From: Diplonema papillatum
Lineage: Eukaryota > Euglenozoa > Diplonemea > Diplonemida > Diplonemidae
Length of the DNA stretch: 64,000 nucleotides
Assembly (NCBI GenBank): GCA_030068145.1
Contig: JAPJBO010000899.1
Coordinates: 28,866-92,865, forward strand
Direction of reading: 5' to 3'
Below are positions 30,561 through 40,420 of the stretch, one piece after another. Position 1 is the stretch's first letter, and each line of letters begins with the position of its first letter. The notes under the pieces were generated by a model. The model ran no database searches. It worked only from the letters and a program-made list of their open reading frames with translations, and had not been told where the DNA came from. The translations under genes were made by a program, and so were the position numbers.

Positions 30561-31880
30561 TCTGCTTATGGTATGGAAGATCCACGGGGGGGTTTCGAGG
30601 GCTGAAGGATTCTTGTCACACGAGGGTGCTAGGGGAAGTTGTTTGGGCTGTTGCCGTGAGATTAGTACTTCTTGGGGTTTGGTGGTTGCTTGGTCGGGTC
30701 GGGGTGTTGGGAACGAACGCGGTGCCTACTGCTTCATTTTATTGTCGTTGATTATTGGGGTGTTGCTGCCGCTGCCGTGCTTGCGTTCACCTTCTTCCTA
30801 TGCTTGTAGGGCCCATGTTGCCCATTCAGCGCACTTGTCTCCCGGGCAGCTGGCACGCGTAGAGCCACACTCCGGATTACCGCGTGGTTCCCTTCGCATA
30901 GGCGTCCAGGGCCTGCATTCGGGTGGGTGCCCGAACACCGGCCTTTGGTCCGCCTCCGGCTGAAACCATCTAGAGCGCTGTGTCGCCCCCTGTCAGAATG
31001 TGTTGAGAGGTGGCCTTTTCGTTGCACCCTCCTAAACCACATATCTCCGTTGTGCCGTTGTGTAGAATCGATTGCCTCACTAGCGCACTGCTCCGCTGGA
31101 CCTCCGGAGTTGCTGCTCTGTGGCGCGTTTAGTCGCTCTCTGATGCTCGAGGGTCCCCCGTGCAAACCTGCCGATCTCTTCCATCTGCACTAGGCCGGCG
31201 GCATCTTGGGCGCATACATATTGATCCACATCAAAGACGCTTCGTCCGTTCAGCACTCTTCCTGCTGCCTCGTCCGCTTTTTCATGTTTACGAAACCTCA
31301 CAAATTCTGACTATTATGGTCGAGCCCGAGTGTTACATTGATGGGCTGTGTGGAACTCCTCACTGCGGCAACAACAATGTCAAGATCCCTGCTTGGGCAA
31401 AGCCTCCGTGCCGAAGCGTGTCGGGAAATGGTAGGCATGCTCGGACCGACTGGAAGTATTCGCAACAGTCAGGCGGCCGCTTCTGCCCAGGGTTCCCCGC
31501 TCCCCGCTCACGTCGCTATTGTAGAGTGTGTTTCACTGTTGTGAATTTGGCACGACACCACTCACAGTGCGTCTCTCTTGCCTCCGTTTCTTCTCATTTT
31601 GTAGACGCTTTTCCTCGGCAGCTGTCAACTAGCTCAACAAAAGTCTCAGGGTAAAGGGGCTGGACAGTGCGTACAGTTCCAGTTGGGTGCGCGCTGCTCC
31701 TCTCATCCTTTTTCAACGGCGCCGCTGTCTATCAGGGGAGATGATTCCCATCAAGGCCCCCAACAACCCTGCCCAACTCAGTCCGAGGGGTAGTGCACAT
31801 CGACCAAACCTCCCCAGTTTTCGATCTCGCAATTTTTCACGCAAAACCCCCTATAAATCACTGTTTTGGACTGAAAAACA
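30561..31880. other. No confident gene; weak coding-like stretches
   Basis: A minus-strand open stretch at 31165-31301, including KADEAAGRVLNGRSVFDVDQ, has protein-like composition and is preceded by a possible acceptor (tttgtgag). On the plus strand 31335-31545 is also open. Neither has a recognisable domain or a consistent partner exon, so I do not call a gene. Confidence 0.3.
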
Positions 31881-32536
31881 CCTGAATTCACTTGTAATTT
31901 TTACTAGTGCACTAGTAAAATTTACAAGTGCACTAGTAAAATTTACTAGTGCACTTGTAAATTTTACTAGTAAAAGTGTAAATTTTACTAGTAAAAATTT
32001 TTACTAGTAAATTTACTAGTAAAAGGGTCATTTTACAAGTTTACTACTGCACCGTGTACACGGTGCACTAGTCCCCCGGAATTTATATTAGCCTGTACGG
32101 TGCACTAGTCATTATGTCTTACTAGTTCTTACTAGTAAAATTACTAGTGCCACTAGTCATTCTTACTAGTGCCACTAGTAAGAATGACTAGTGCACTAGT
32201 AAGAATGACTAGTGCACTTGTCATTTTTGCTAGTGTTTTACACAGTAAAGTCCATTTTTAGGCGGCGGATATGGTGTGGGTGTCCGACCCACGCTCGAAT
32301 ACTGTTCCGCAGGTTCGTCCTGCCGCTGTTGTGCACGCAGCAACATGAATGGTGGACACAACAGGTTGCCGAGAAGAACAAGTGAACGGGATAAGCATGG
32401 CCCGAAGTCTGGGGTGTGATGGGTGGGGAATTGCAAGAACGTGTTTGGAATGCTCAGGGTGTGATGGGTGGGGGAGGGGGGAACAACGGAAGAAAGGGCC
32501 ATGTGGCATAGAGTGCTGAATTCAGAGGAGGTAAGA

Positions 32537-33282
32537 CTACCTTCCACCCGTGTGGGCATCGCGCATGTGGGCATCCCTTCTGCGTGCATCGGCGAACCTT
32601 TGCATGCACAGGGGGCAGGTCTTCTTGTCAAGCTTCTCAGCATGAACGTACAGCAGGTGTTGGGTCAGCCCGCCCTTGCGAACTGTCTTTTTGCACGATG
32701 GACATTGCGTGTGCATTCGCAGGTTACTGTAGGGCGGTGGTGTGCGTCGTAGTGTGCGAAGAAGCCGTGGATTCGCGTGTAGCTCTTCTGGCTGATAATA
32801 CACCCGTGCTCGCTGCTCTCGTTTTCAGGGTCGGTTGTGCTGCTGTCCGCATCGTCATCCTCGTCCTGATCCTCCTCCTCATCGGAAGTCGGATTGTTGT
32901 GCCACGGCTTCTCGTTGCAAATGCAAATCTTGAGAAGAACACCTTCACGAGCAGGACTGCTACGAAACTTCTGTCCCCATCGTTCAGTTCTCCGGCATAC
33001 GTGGGCATCCAAACCAGCCCTTCGGAGGCGGGCCTCCAGGGTTTCTGCGGCTTGCTTCCACACCGTACTTCGTGCAGTGATGCACTTGCAAAGAAATATG
33101 GTGTCGTACTGGTACAGGTGTGGGAGGGGATTGCGACACGCGGGCGCGAGGTCAGGCGCGCTTCGCTTCGTGTCCAGGCTCTTGAGTTGCTTTGTCTGCA
33201 GCTCGATTGCCTGGAAGTCGCGTTCCATTGTCTTCTGGGACGTGTAGGCGGACCACCTTTTGCGCTCACCGTTCATCTGCAT
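32537..33282 (-). pseudogene. C2H2 zinc-finger protein remnant inside the large element, frame broken
   Basis: From an ATG at 33282 one frame encodes a protein-like segment with an acidic stretch (PTSDEEEDQDEDDDADS). A different frame on the same strand (32537-32803) carries two C2H2 fingers: CPSCKKTVRKGGLTQHLLYVH and CPLCMQRFADARRRDAHMRDAH, minus their first residue each, have C-x2-C-x12-H-x4-H spacing. The two frames overlap near 32665-32803, so either a frameshift or an unseen intron separates them. DNA or RNA binding is expected of the fingers. Its place between the arms of an inverted-repeat element suggests a transposon-encoded or captured gene. Confidence 0.55.
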
Positions 33283-33588
33283 CCTCTTCTACCCGACTAG
33301 CATCCGGAAGTGTCCGGATCACGAGCCGTAACATGCCCTTCACATCGTGCAAGGCTGGTGTGATGGCATGCGCTGGTTCCGTGATACGGGCGGCAATGTT
33401 GCAGTGAAAGCCCTGCGCATGCATTTCCTGGATGCTCATCTGTGCAGGTGTGCCAACCGCGTCTCAATGCAGGTTGCACAAAAGGCACTTCGGTGCCCGC
33501 CACCGCCCACACCTCGAAAGAGCGACCACAATTCTGCGTGGTCACCACCAAACACAAATCGACTCAGAGGAATGATTGCATTGTTTTA

Positions 33589-33879
33589 CATAAGCGCCAG
33601 CTTGAAAGGAAATGCTCGACGATGCTGCCCGACAATGAACAGAAGGGATCCAAAGTGCTGTAACTACCGAACCACGTGTTGAACGGACGTGAGGTCATGC
33701 GGGTCTACCCCTACACGACAAATCACACAAACACAACAGGTCAAAAGTCCTGAGTGAGAAAACAACACACGGTGGTGTAAGCGAAGAACAAATCAGATTG
33801 TGTTTGTATTGTATTTGCCCCTTACCTCTATATTTCCCCCCTTCCATTCGGAGTCGAAGCAGCTACGTCGAGTATTTCT
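33589..33879. repeat. Dispersed repeat, copy 2 (pair at 864-1141)
   Basis: Same orientation as copy 1, with an insertion (ggatccaa near 33648). Its distal end runs into the reading frame of the decayed ORF at 33850-34389. Confidence 0.85.
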
Positions 33880-34389
33880 TGCGGAACGTACTTTCCTGAG
33901 CAGCGCTCAGATGCGGCAGGCAGCTGAATCCACCATGAGTGGAAGGCAGGCTTCCGCTTATCGCACACAGTAAGAAACCGCGTCGCCTTGAGGTCCCCGG
34001 ACAGTCCAACAGCAAGACGCTGCCTCCCTGTTGCCCCATGGAAGGCGTTGCCTGGTTTGTACGCGTCCATTGTCACAACCACTGCGGGTGGGCAAAAAGC
34101 CACCCTGCTCCAGTGGAAACAGGAACGAAATTGCCTTCGGGGTATCCCCGACCAACTCGTCGGCCATCGCCTTGAACTCTGCTTCGCGTGCAGCAAGGGT
34201 GTTGTAGGACAGCCGCACGGTCAGGCCAAGTTCGCTATTAATTAGCGAGCCCAGCTGGGCATAGACATGCCGAATCGCATTCTGTTCTCTGCAATGATGC
34301 CACCGATAGTCGGTGCATGGTATGCATCGATTGTTGTTTTCCCCCTGCGGTGTTTCAAGGCTGGCGATGTGGGACCTTACGAGAATCAT
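33828..34389 (-). pseudogene. Decayed transposon-type ORF, frameshifted
   Basis: Two overlapping minus-strand frames appear to continue one another. The upstream frame has SELGLTVRLSYNTLAAREAE and ELVGDTPKAISFLFPLEQGG. The downstream frame has PPAVVVTMDAYKPGNAFHGA and KATRFLTVCDKRKPAFHSWW. The switch is near 34115. The TMDAYKPGN segment recalls repeat-encoded proteins I have seen in other protist genomes, but I cannot name a family. The N-terminal part overlaps one arm of the inverted repeat at 34240-34430. Confidence 0.45.
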
Positions 34390-34810
34390 ACTATGTAAGA
34401 ACTATTGCAACGCGCCCTCCTCTCTGGCCGAGACCCCGACTCCTGTCCATCAGGGCTGACATCATCGTCAACACATGCTCATTTTGTTTTCTGTTGGGAG
34501 TAGTCCTGTTGATGATGACGATGACAGTTGAAGACAATGGCAGCCCTGATGGACATATCCTGGTGGTTCCACATTGTTCACCAGCGAGTGCACTTGGGCC
34601 AGAGGGTGGGGCGCGTTGCAATAGTTCTTACATAGTATGATTCTCGTACGGTCCCGCATCGCCAGCCTTATCACTCACGAAACACCGCAGGGGAAAACAA
34701 CAATGGATACATACCATGCACCGACAGCGCGCGCTATCGGTGCCAGCATTGCAGGGGGGAACATAATGCGATTCGGCATGTCTATGCATCAGTGTGCCCA
34801 GCTGGCTCTC
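34240..34810. repeat. Internal inverted repeat, arms about 190-200 bp
   Basis: 34240-34430 and 34600-34810 are inverted copies: for example ctatgtaagaactattgcaa against ttgcaatagttcttacatag, and gcgattcggcatgtctatgc against gcatagacatgccgaatcgc. The loop also contains an inverted pair (tccatcagggctg and cagccctgatgga). It lies inside the large element at 31.9-35.25 kb. Confidence 0.85.
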
Positions 34811-35249
34811 TACAGCAGTGAATGGCGAGCTTGGCCCGACCACGGGGCTGTCCTCCACAACATATGCGCAGGGCTTCCGCTGCAACATTGCCTCACAACA
34901 CAAGAGGCTCTTGGGAAACTCCTCTGCCAGGCGACTGGAAACGTTGTGCGCACTTACGGCAGGTGGCTTGACAACCTAGTGTTCACCATTCATGTTTCTG
35001 CGTGCACAACATCGGCAGGACGAACCTGCGGAACAGTATTCGAGCGTGGGTCGGACACCCACGTCATATCCACCGCCTAAAAATGGACTTTACTGTGTAA
35101 AACACTAGCAAAAATGACTAGTGCACTAGTCATTCTTACTAGTGCACTAGTCATTCTTACTAGTGCACTAGTCATTCTTACTAGTGCACTAGTCATTCTT
35201 ACTAGTGGCACTAGTAAGAATGACTAGTGGCACTAGTCATATTACTAGT

Positions 35250-36737
35250 AAGTTTAATTCTCCTTCCGTGCGGTTGCCTTCGGAGCCGTAGGCGCCGCTC
35301 CGGTGTGCGAATTAAACTCATGTTTAATGCGCTGTTCTACCAGACGGACCTCAGCTACGTTCCTTGGCCGGACCGCTGACGCTACGGGATCCTCTGTTGT
35401 GCCCCTTAGCTGGATTGCTAGCTCGATGGGATGAGCTGGCCGGCGTGTGGGCACGGCACGGGCGAATGTGGCCGCCATATGGCGGCTGCGGTTGCGGGCT
35501 GGGCCGGCGCGACCGCGAGCAGACAGGCTGCGTGCGCGACCACCGTTAGCTGGCTTGCGCTGCCGTGGGCCCGATCGCGCCATTCACGCGGTACCATGGG
35601 ATTGTCCCTTCGCCGGACAGCTCTAGCAATCCAGGGAACACAGACCTACACCCTCGGCATCTGGACGCGCAGCTGTGAGCAGCTGGGACAGGCAGCCGGC
35701 ACACGGCTAGATCGCCGCGCCTCTTAACGTGTACACGTGCCAACGTATCCGGCCGTAGAACCTGACCGATTGAACACAGTGCGGGTCGCGGAGAACTTCC
35801 TCATCGCGCCTTCGAACCATTTTACGCCCCCAGTCGCTCACGGTGACGACTTGGTCCGGATCCGTACTGGCCCTCGGGAGAGTGCGGCAGCCGCACTATG
35901 GGTGCCGTACGCGTTGCCATTTCGCCCGGCCGGGACCTGCTGGTTGAGGTCCTGCCCCACGTGGCCGGTACCGCAGAGGACGAAGAGCACGTGGTAACAG
36001 GCATAGCAGCTCTAACGTCATTTCCTTCTGCGGGAGACGACCTCTACCAGACAATAACTGACCCTGCCTGGGGCGCCACCCGAAGCACTCGATAGCAAGA
36101 GGGGGGAGGGGTCCGAGAGCAATGTCGTCGGTGCAGTTCCCTTTCCCCCTAGGCGGCCGCCCCGACCTCGTGGGCTTCCCGGGAGGTAGCCTCTAGACCC
36201 TCTCTGGAGGCGGTGCTCTCCCATCGGAAACTCGCCCCTCCGAGCTGCCCGATGACCCAAGTCATCTTCCTCGTCCTTCCATTTTCTGGGGGTGGGTGGG
36301 TGGGAAAATCGAAGGATACTGTTTGGTACGCTTCGCTCCTGACGACGCTTGCACGAAATTAGCTGACATTAAACTTCCATTTAATTCTCCTTCCGTGCGG
36401 TTGCCTTCGGAGCCGTAGGCGCCGCTCCGGTGTGCGAATTAAACTCATGTTTAATGCGCTGTTCTACCAAACGGACCTCAGCTACGTTCCTTGGCCGGAC
36501 CGCTGACGCTACGGGATCCTCGGTTGTGCCCCTTAGCTGGATTGCTAGCTCGATGGGATGAGCTGGCCGGCGTGTGGGCACGGCACGGGCGAATGTGGCC
36601 GCCATATGGCGGCTGCGGTTGCGGGCCGGGCCGGCGCGACCGCGAGCAGACAGGCTGCGTGCGCGACCACCGTTAGCTGGCTTGCGCTGCCGTGGGCCCG
36701 ATCGCGCCATTCACGCGGTACCATGGGATTGTCCCAA
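35250..36737. repeat. Direct duplication, 1127-bp offset
   Basis: The block tttaattctccttccgtgcg ... accatgggattgtccc at 35250-35610 recurs at 36377-36737 with about four differences. The sequence between (35611-36376) is not duplicated. The join sequence gaaattagctgacattaaac (36357-36376) recurs at 38909-38931, so the left boundary is shared by a third site. Confidence 0.9.
35254..35583 (-). CDS. Hypothetical 109-residue ORF, first of two near-identical copies
   Basis: This minus-strand ORF encodes the same 109 residues as 36381-36710, 1127 bases downstream. It is Arg/Ala/Pro-rich and ends KATARKEN. No domain is recognised. Both copies lie inside a longer duplicated block (35250-35610 and 36377-36737) that is nearly identical in DNA, so the conservation reflects recent duplication and is not evidence of coding. 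An overlapping plus-strand frame is also open. It is probably part of a mobile element. Confidence 0.25.
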   Translation of the reverse strand: MARSGPRQRKPANGGRARSLSARGRAGPARNRSRHMAATFARAVPTRRPAHPIELAIQLRGTTEDPVASAVRPRNVAEVRLVEQRIKHEFNSHTGAAPTAPKATARKEN

Positions 36738-36826
36738 TGGCTCCTATCCCAATGGTCCTTTGCCAGCAGAGAAGAGCTGTCGGGGGGATGCGGACTGGAA
36801 CGGTCTCCCCTCTTTTATTGCTGAGG

Positions 36827-37154
36827 TCACAAGCGCGGAAGCGCTGGTAAAACATTTTCACAGTTCTCCTTCAGCCAGCTTGCGAGCTCCTCTTCCACCA
36901 CACCTTGCTCGAGGACACGCCTCCGCGAACCGCCGCGAACTTCAGTACACCTTCCCGAACCAACACCAGAAGAGTTTGGGATGAGGCGGGGTTGCAAGTA
37001 GACAGTCACTCGGCGTTACTAAGAGACCAAACCCAGCAGGATCAAAGAATGTCAGCTCACCTTCCTCATTCTTTCGGAATGGGACAGCAATCCCGTCAAG
37101 CAGGAGAGACCCACCCCAAGACCCGAACAAGGGATAGGCAGACCCCTTCCAGGA
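36827..37154 (-). CDS. Last two exons of an unrecognised gene (partial)
   Basis: Exon 37061-37154 reads WKGSAYPLFGSWGG then SLLLDGIAVPFRKNEE and ends at a good donor, GAAG|GTGAGC (phase 1). Exon 36827-36939 starts after ACTGAAG and, completing a Val codon, reads RGGSRRRVLEQGVVEEEL then ASWLKENCENVLPALPRL, ending in TGA. The phases agree and the composition looks like a folded protein with a helical C-terminus. The 5' boundary at 37154 (after GGATAG) is a guess, and no upstream exon was identified. I do not recognise the family. Confidence 0.4.
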
Positions 37155-37413
37155 CTATCCATTCCAGGACCACACCCCCTCTCCGGGCTGGACGAAAGTA
37201 CTTTGTATATTGCACGTGCGGACACATACCAGGTGCGCGCGCCGACGAAGGGGTCTGCTACCCTGAGCCACCGGGCTGGCGATCGTCGCATCTTCCGGCG
37301 ATGCAGATTATCGCCACAGATTCTTTGCATTCTAACCCAGACGATCTCTTCCCCTCACAGCCGCACACGGGCGCGAAAGAGTAGTAGTAGTAGTCGTAGT
37401 AGTATGTGTCATC

Positions 37414-37710
37414 CTACTCCGGGAACAAGTCAGGGAGAAGAACGGAGCAATCAACAAACGAGTGACTTAAGGCGGCCGCTTGAGCGGCGCCAATCTGAGC
37501 GCACACAGCAGCAGTGACGCGTCGGCAGTATTTGCACTTCAGGATGGGGCTGTCGTCATGAGCGTCGACGGCTAGCCAGTGTCGGCAGAGGGTGCAGTGG
37601 TCGGAGCAAGCTTGAACGTGGCCGTGGCATGTCGGTGCCGCACAAATGAGGTGGTCGATGTAGTTCAGCGCATTAACCTTGCGCATGCGCCGCGCAGCCT
37701 GCGAGATCAC
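37414..37710 (-). CDS. Cys/His-rich ORF, possible zinc-binding exon
   Basis: A minus-strand frame ends with TAG at 37414. It includes CAAPTCHGHVQACSDHCTLC followed by RHW, then CKYCRR about 15 residues later. The two CxxC pairs and nearby Cys/His could bind zinc. The frame stays open upstream beyond 37710 without an ATG, so if real it is an internal or terminal exon. It may belong to the gene whose last exons lie at 36827-37154, but no compatible splice pair was found. Confidence 0.3.
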   Translation of the reverse strand: MISQAARRMRKVNALNYIDHLICAAPTCHGHVQACSDHCTLCRHWLAVDAHDDSPILKCKYCRRVTAAVCAQIGAAQAAALSHSFVDCSVLLPDLFPE

Positions 37711-37866
37711 GCGCTTCCAGGGTCGACCGCATCCGGTCCCACGTGCCTTCGTACGTTCCCGCGTCTTCCGCGGCGGCGCGAAAGAAAATAAAACAAATGC
37801 TACTGCGGCGGAGCTCTGTCGGCGGTTCGCTTGAGGGTAGCCACTCGAGGCAGAACACAGTAAATG

Positions 37867-38740
37867 GTGTCAAGCAGTGTCCCTCTTCCAAAGCAAGCGG
37901 ATCGCAGTCAAAGAGTTTTTAGAGAGTGTCAAGCAGCGTACCTCTTCCAAAGCAGTCACGCCGAAGCGCGCTCACGGTCAATGGGTATCCCAAAGCAGTC
38001 ACGCCGAAGCGCGCTCACAGTCAATGGGTATGTAGAGAGTGCCAAGCAGTGTCCCTCTTCCAAAGCAGTCACGCCGAAGCGCGCTCACGGTCAATGGGTA
38101 TCCCAAAGCAGTCACGCCGAAGCGCGCTCACAGTCAATGGGTATGTAGAGAATGCCAAGCAGTGTCCCTCTTCCAAAGCAGTCACGCCGAAGCGCGCTCA
38201 CGGTCAATGGGTATCCCAAAGCAGTCACGCCGAAGCGCGCTCACAGTCAATGGGTATGTAGAGAATGCCAAGCAGTGTCCCTCTCCCAAAGCAGTCACGC
38301 CGAAGCGCGCTCACGGTCAATGGGTATCCCAAAGCAGTCACGCCGAAGCGCGCTCACAGTCAATGGGTATGTAGAGAATGCCAAGCAGTGTCCCTCTCCC
38401 AAAGCAGTCACGCCGAAGCGCGCTCACAGTCAATGGGTATGTAGAGAGTGCCAAGCAGTGTCCCTCTTCCAAAGCAGTCACGCCGAAGCGCGCTCACGGT
38501 CAATGGGTATCCCAAAGCAGTCACGCCGAAGCGCGCTCACAGTCAATGGGTATGTAGAGAATGCCAAGCAGTGTCCCTCTCCCAAAGCAGTCACGCCGAA
38601 GCGCGCTCACAGTCAATGGTATGTAGAGAGTGCCAAGCAGTGTCCCTCTTCCAAAGCAGTCACGCCGAAGCGCGCTCACGGTCAATGGGTATCCCAAAGC
38701 AGTCACGCCGAAGCGCGCTCACAGTCAATGGGTATTCAGT
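37867..38740. repeat. 113-bp tandem array built from a 43-bp subunit
   Basis: The unit runs from gtgccaagcagtgtccctct through two subunits ccaaagcagtcacgccgaag / cgcgctcacggtcaatgggt. Units start at 37926, 38039, 38152, 38265 and onward, with some shortened units. Because 113 is not a multiple of three, the frame rotates, and a 254-codon plus-strand open frame results without evidence of a gene. Confidence 0.95.
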
Positions 38741-38857
38741 CAGAGTCACAGAAACCACGCCGGCCTCAAGAGATGCAGCCGAGAACACCCGCTGCACCCG
38801 GTACTCTGCTCCCGGTCGAAGTCAGTTCCGGGAAGCGACAGTCGCGAGACACCAAAA

Positions 38858-38940
38858 CAAAATCGAAGGATACTGTTTGGTACGCTTCGCTCCTGACGAC
38901 GCTTGCACGAAATTAGCTGACATTAAACTTCCAATTTCTT
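38858..38940. repeat. Duplicate of 36306-36380
   Basis: The stretch aatcgaaggatactgtttgg through gctgacattaaacttcca matches 36306-36380 almost exactly. It links the 113-bp array to the 1127-bp duplication. Confidence 0.85.
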
Positions 38941-38994
38941 ACTAGTAAGTTCACTTTAAAATGACTAGTGATTGGCCTTACTAGTGCACCGTGT

Positions 38995-39070
38995 GGTGTT
39001 TGGGCAGAATCCTGCCTCTCTCTCACGTATGTTTGATGCTCGTATAAGGTCTTCTTCGAAGGAATGCGGA
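38995..39070. repeat. Triple-hairpin dispersed repeat, copy 4
   Basis: The hairpin gggcagaatcctgcctc is followed by atgtttgatgctcgtataag (palindrome partly lost) and gtcttcttcgaaggaatgcg. It resembles copy 2 also downstream of the hairpins (aatgcggag against aatgcagag). Confidence 0.65.
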
Positions 39071-39433
39071 GTTCTCGACCTGCTTCGCTTCTCTTTCCGC
39101 TTTTCCCCCCTTTCGATGCTGACAACTTCTTCTTCCCCCCTCCTCAGGTGACACCACCCGCGTGGGTGTGAGGGCTGCCGGGGCTGGGACTGGATCTACT
39201 GAAACAACAGGGGACACCTTCTTCTGTTTTCCCGGTAGATCGATTCCCAGCCCCGGAGACCCTCGGCCCCGCAGGGCTCCTGGGGCTCTCCGGCCAGCAC
39301 CGGTCAGCCCCCGTACTGACACCACTGAGGTGCCTTTGTATCCCCTGGAACACCGTAACCTTCTGCGGGGAGGGGAGGGAATCTTTGCAGGGGAACGACA
39401 CGCAACCCTGAGGTTGCGTTCAAATGGGCATAC

Positions 39434-40420
39434 CGTTCGTTGACGAGCCGGGAGATCTCTTTGGTTTTCCCGTCGCCCATGTGCAGGACGAAGTCGACCC
39501 GCCACAGGATGGTGTCGTTCTTCGCTATGTACCGCGTGAGGTTTCTGATGCGTCTCTGCATCCCCTTGCTTTGTAGCGTGAGGTGCAGGCCACGCTTCTT
39601 CGCAGCCTCTCGCAGGTAGTGTAGCGGTGTCGGCAGGTTGTCCAGAGTGAAAGGCTGGTGACTCGGGAGCTTCCTGTGTGTTCGGTGGTTTACTCGTAAG
39701 CCGAGCGCGACCCGGGCCAACACAGTTGGCTGCACGCGACTTTTGATCCTTGAGCGAGCCCAACAACAAGGCAGCCCTTCAAGTCCTTGGCTCATCAAAT
39801 ACGAGCTATTGCCAACGCCACGTGGACATGCTCAGCAGGATCGTCAATGGCACCCACTCAGATCTTTGCATCCGGGTTGCGGTTGTTCACGCATTCCCTT
39901 TCGGCAATCCTGCACGTCCGAGCAAGCTCGTCAGTGGCAGCTTTGAGGCGAGCAAGTACACCTTGCCTTAGGACCGACTGACCCATGTCCAATTGCTGTT
40001 GACACGGAAACCTTCTCCACTAGTCGAAACATTCCAGCCAAGCCAATAGGAACAGCAAGCAAACCTGTGGAACCCGGCGAGCACGCCCTGCATCTTCTCG
40101 AGAAAGAAGTAGTCTTCGAAGAACACGGTCTCGTTGTAGCTCTCGATCGGCACGGCCTCTGGCTTTTTCTTCCCGTCGCATGAGTGTGCCTCCTTGTGCT
40201 TCTTCACGCACTCCACGGAGCAGCTTTCGCGGCGGCAAGAGGGGCATCTGTACTTCGCAGGAGCGCCGCAGGAGTCGCATATCCGGGTTTTTTCTCGCTT
40301 CGCGGCCTTCGACACGAGGGTGCCTTTGGCATGGTCCTCTCTCAGGATCTCCCGTTCGCACAAGTCGCCGAGGAGATTCTCTCGCAGGGCCGCCGTTCCC
40401 TCCTGGAGGGCATCGGACAT
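39434..40420 (-). CDS. BCD1: Box C/D snoRNA protein 1 (HIT zinc finger), 3' exons missing
   Basis: BCD1 (human ZNHIT6) helps assemble box C/D snoRNPs in the nucleus. Exon A (40065-40420, ATG at 40420) encodes residues 1-118 with a HIT finger at 48-81: CDSCGAPAKYRCPSC, then CSVEC, KKHKEAHSC. The family's following motif appears as ETVFFEDYFFLEKM. Exon A ends CACAG|GTTTGC (phase 2). Exon B (39434 to 39748, or possibly 39739) is in matching phase and carries the second conserved block: LREAAKKRGLHLTLQSKG, then MQRRIRNLTRYIAKND and TILWRVDFVL. It ends GAACG|GTATGCC (phase 2), so at least one more exon must encode the C-terminal segment. I could not locate it below 39434. The intron is about 320 bases. 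The start fits the family's short N-terminus. Confidence 0.85.

Larger units (their letters stand above)
31885..35250. mobile_element. Large inverted-repeat element with decayed ORFs
   Basis: The left arm (32250-32354: ccatttttaggcggcggata, then gggtgtccgacccacgctcg) returns inverted at 34982-35085 with only a few mismatches. Outside both arms lie actagtgcactag/actagtaagaatg minisatellites (31885-32250 and 35095-35250), also mutually inverted. The interior carries minus-strand remnants of a C2H2 zinc-finger ORF and another transposon-type ORF, plus a copy of the 864-1141 repeat at 33589-33879. The layout is that of a DNA transposon of about 3.3 kb. The superfamily is not assigned. Confidence 0.7.

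Noticed and set aside
37867-38916. 254-codon plus-strand frame in the 113-bp array
   Set aside because: Produced by a stop-poor repeat whose length is not a multiple of three; no start context, domain or conservation beyond the repeat.
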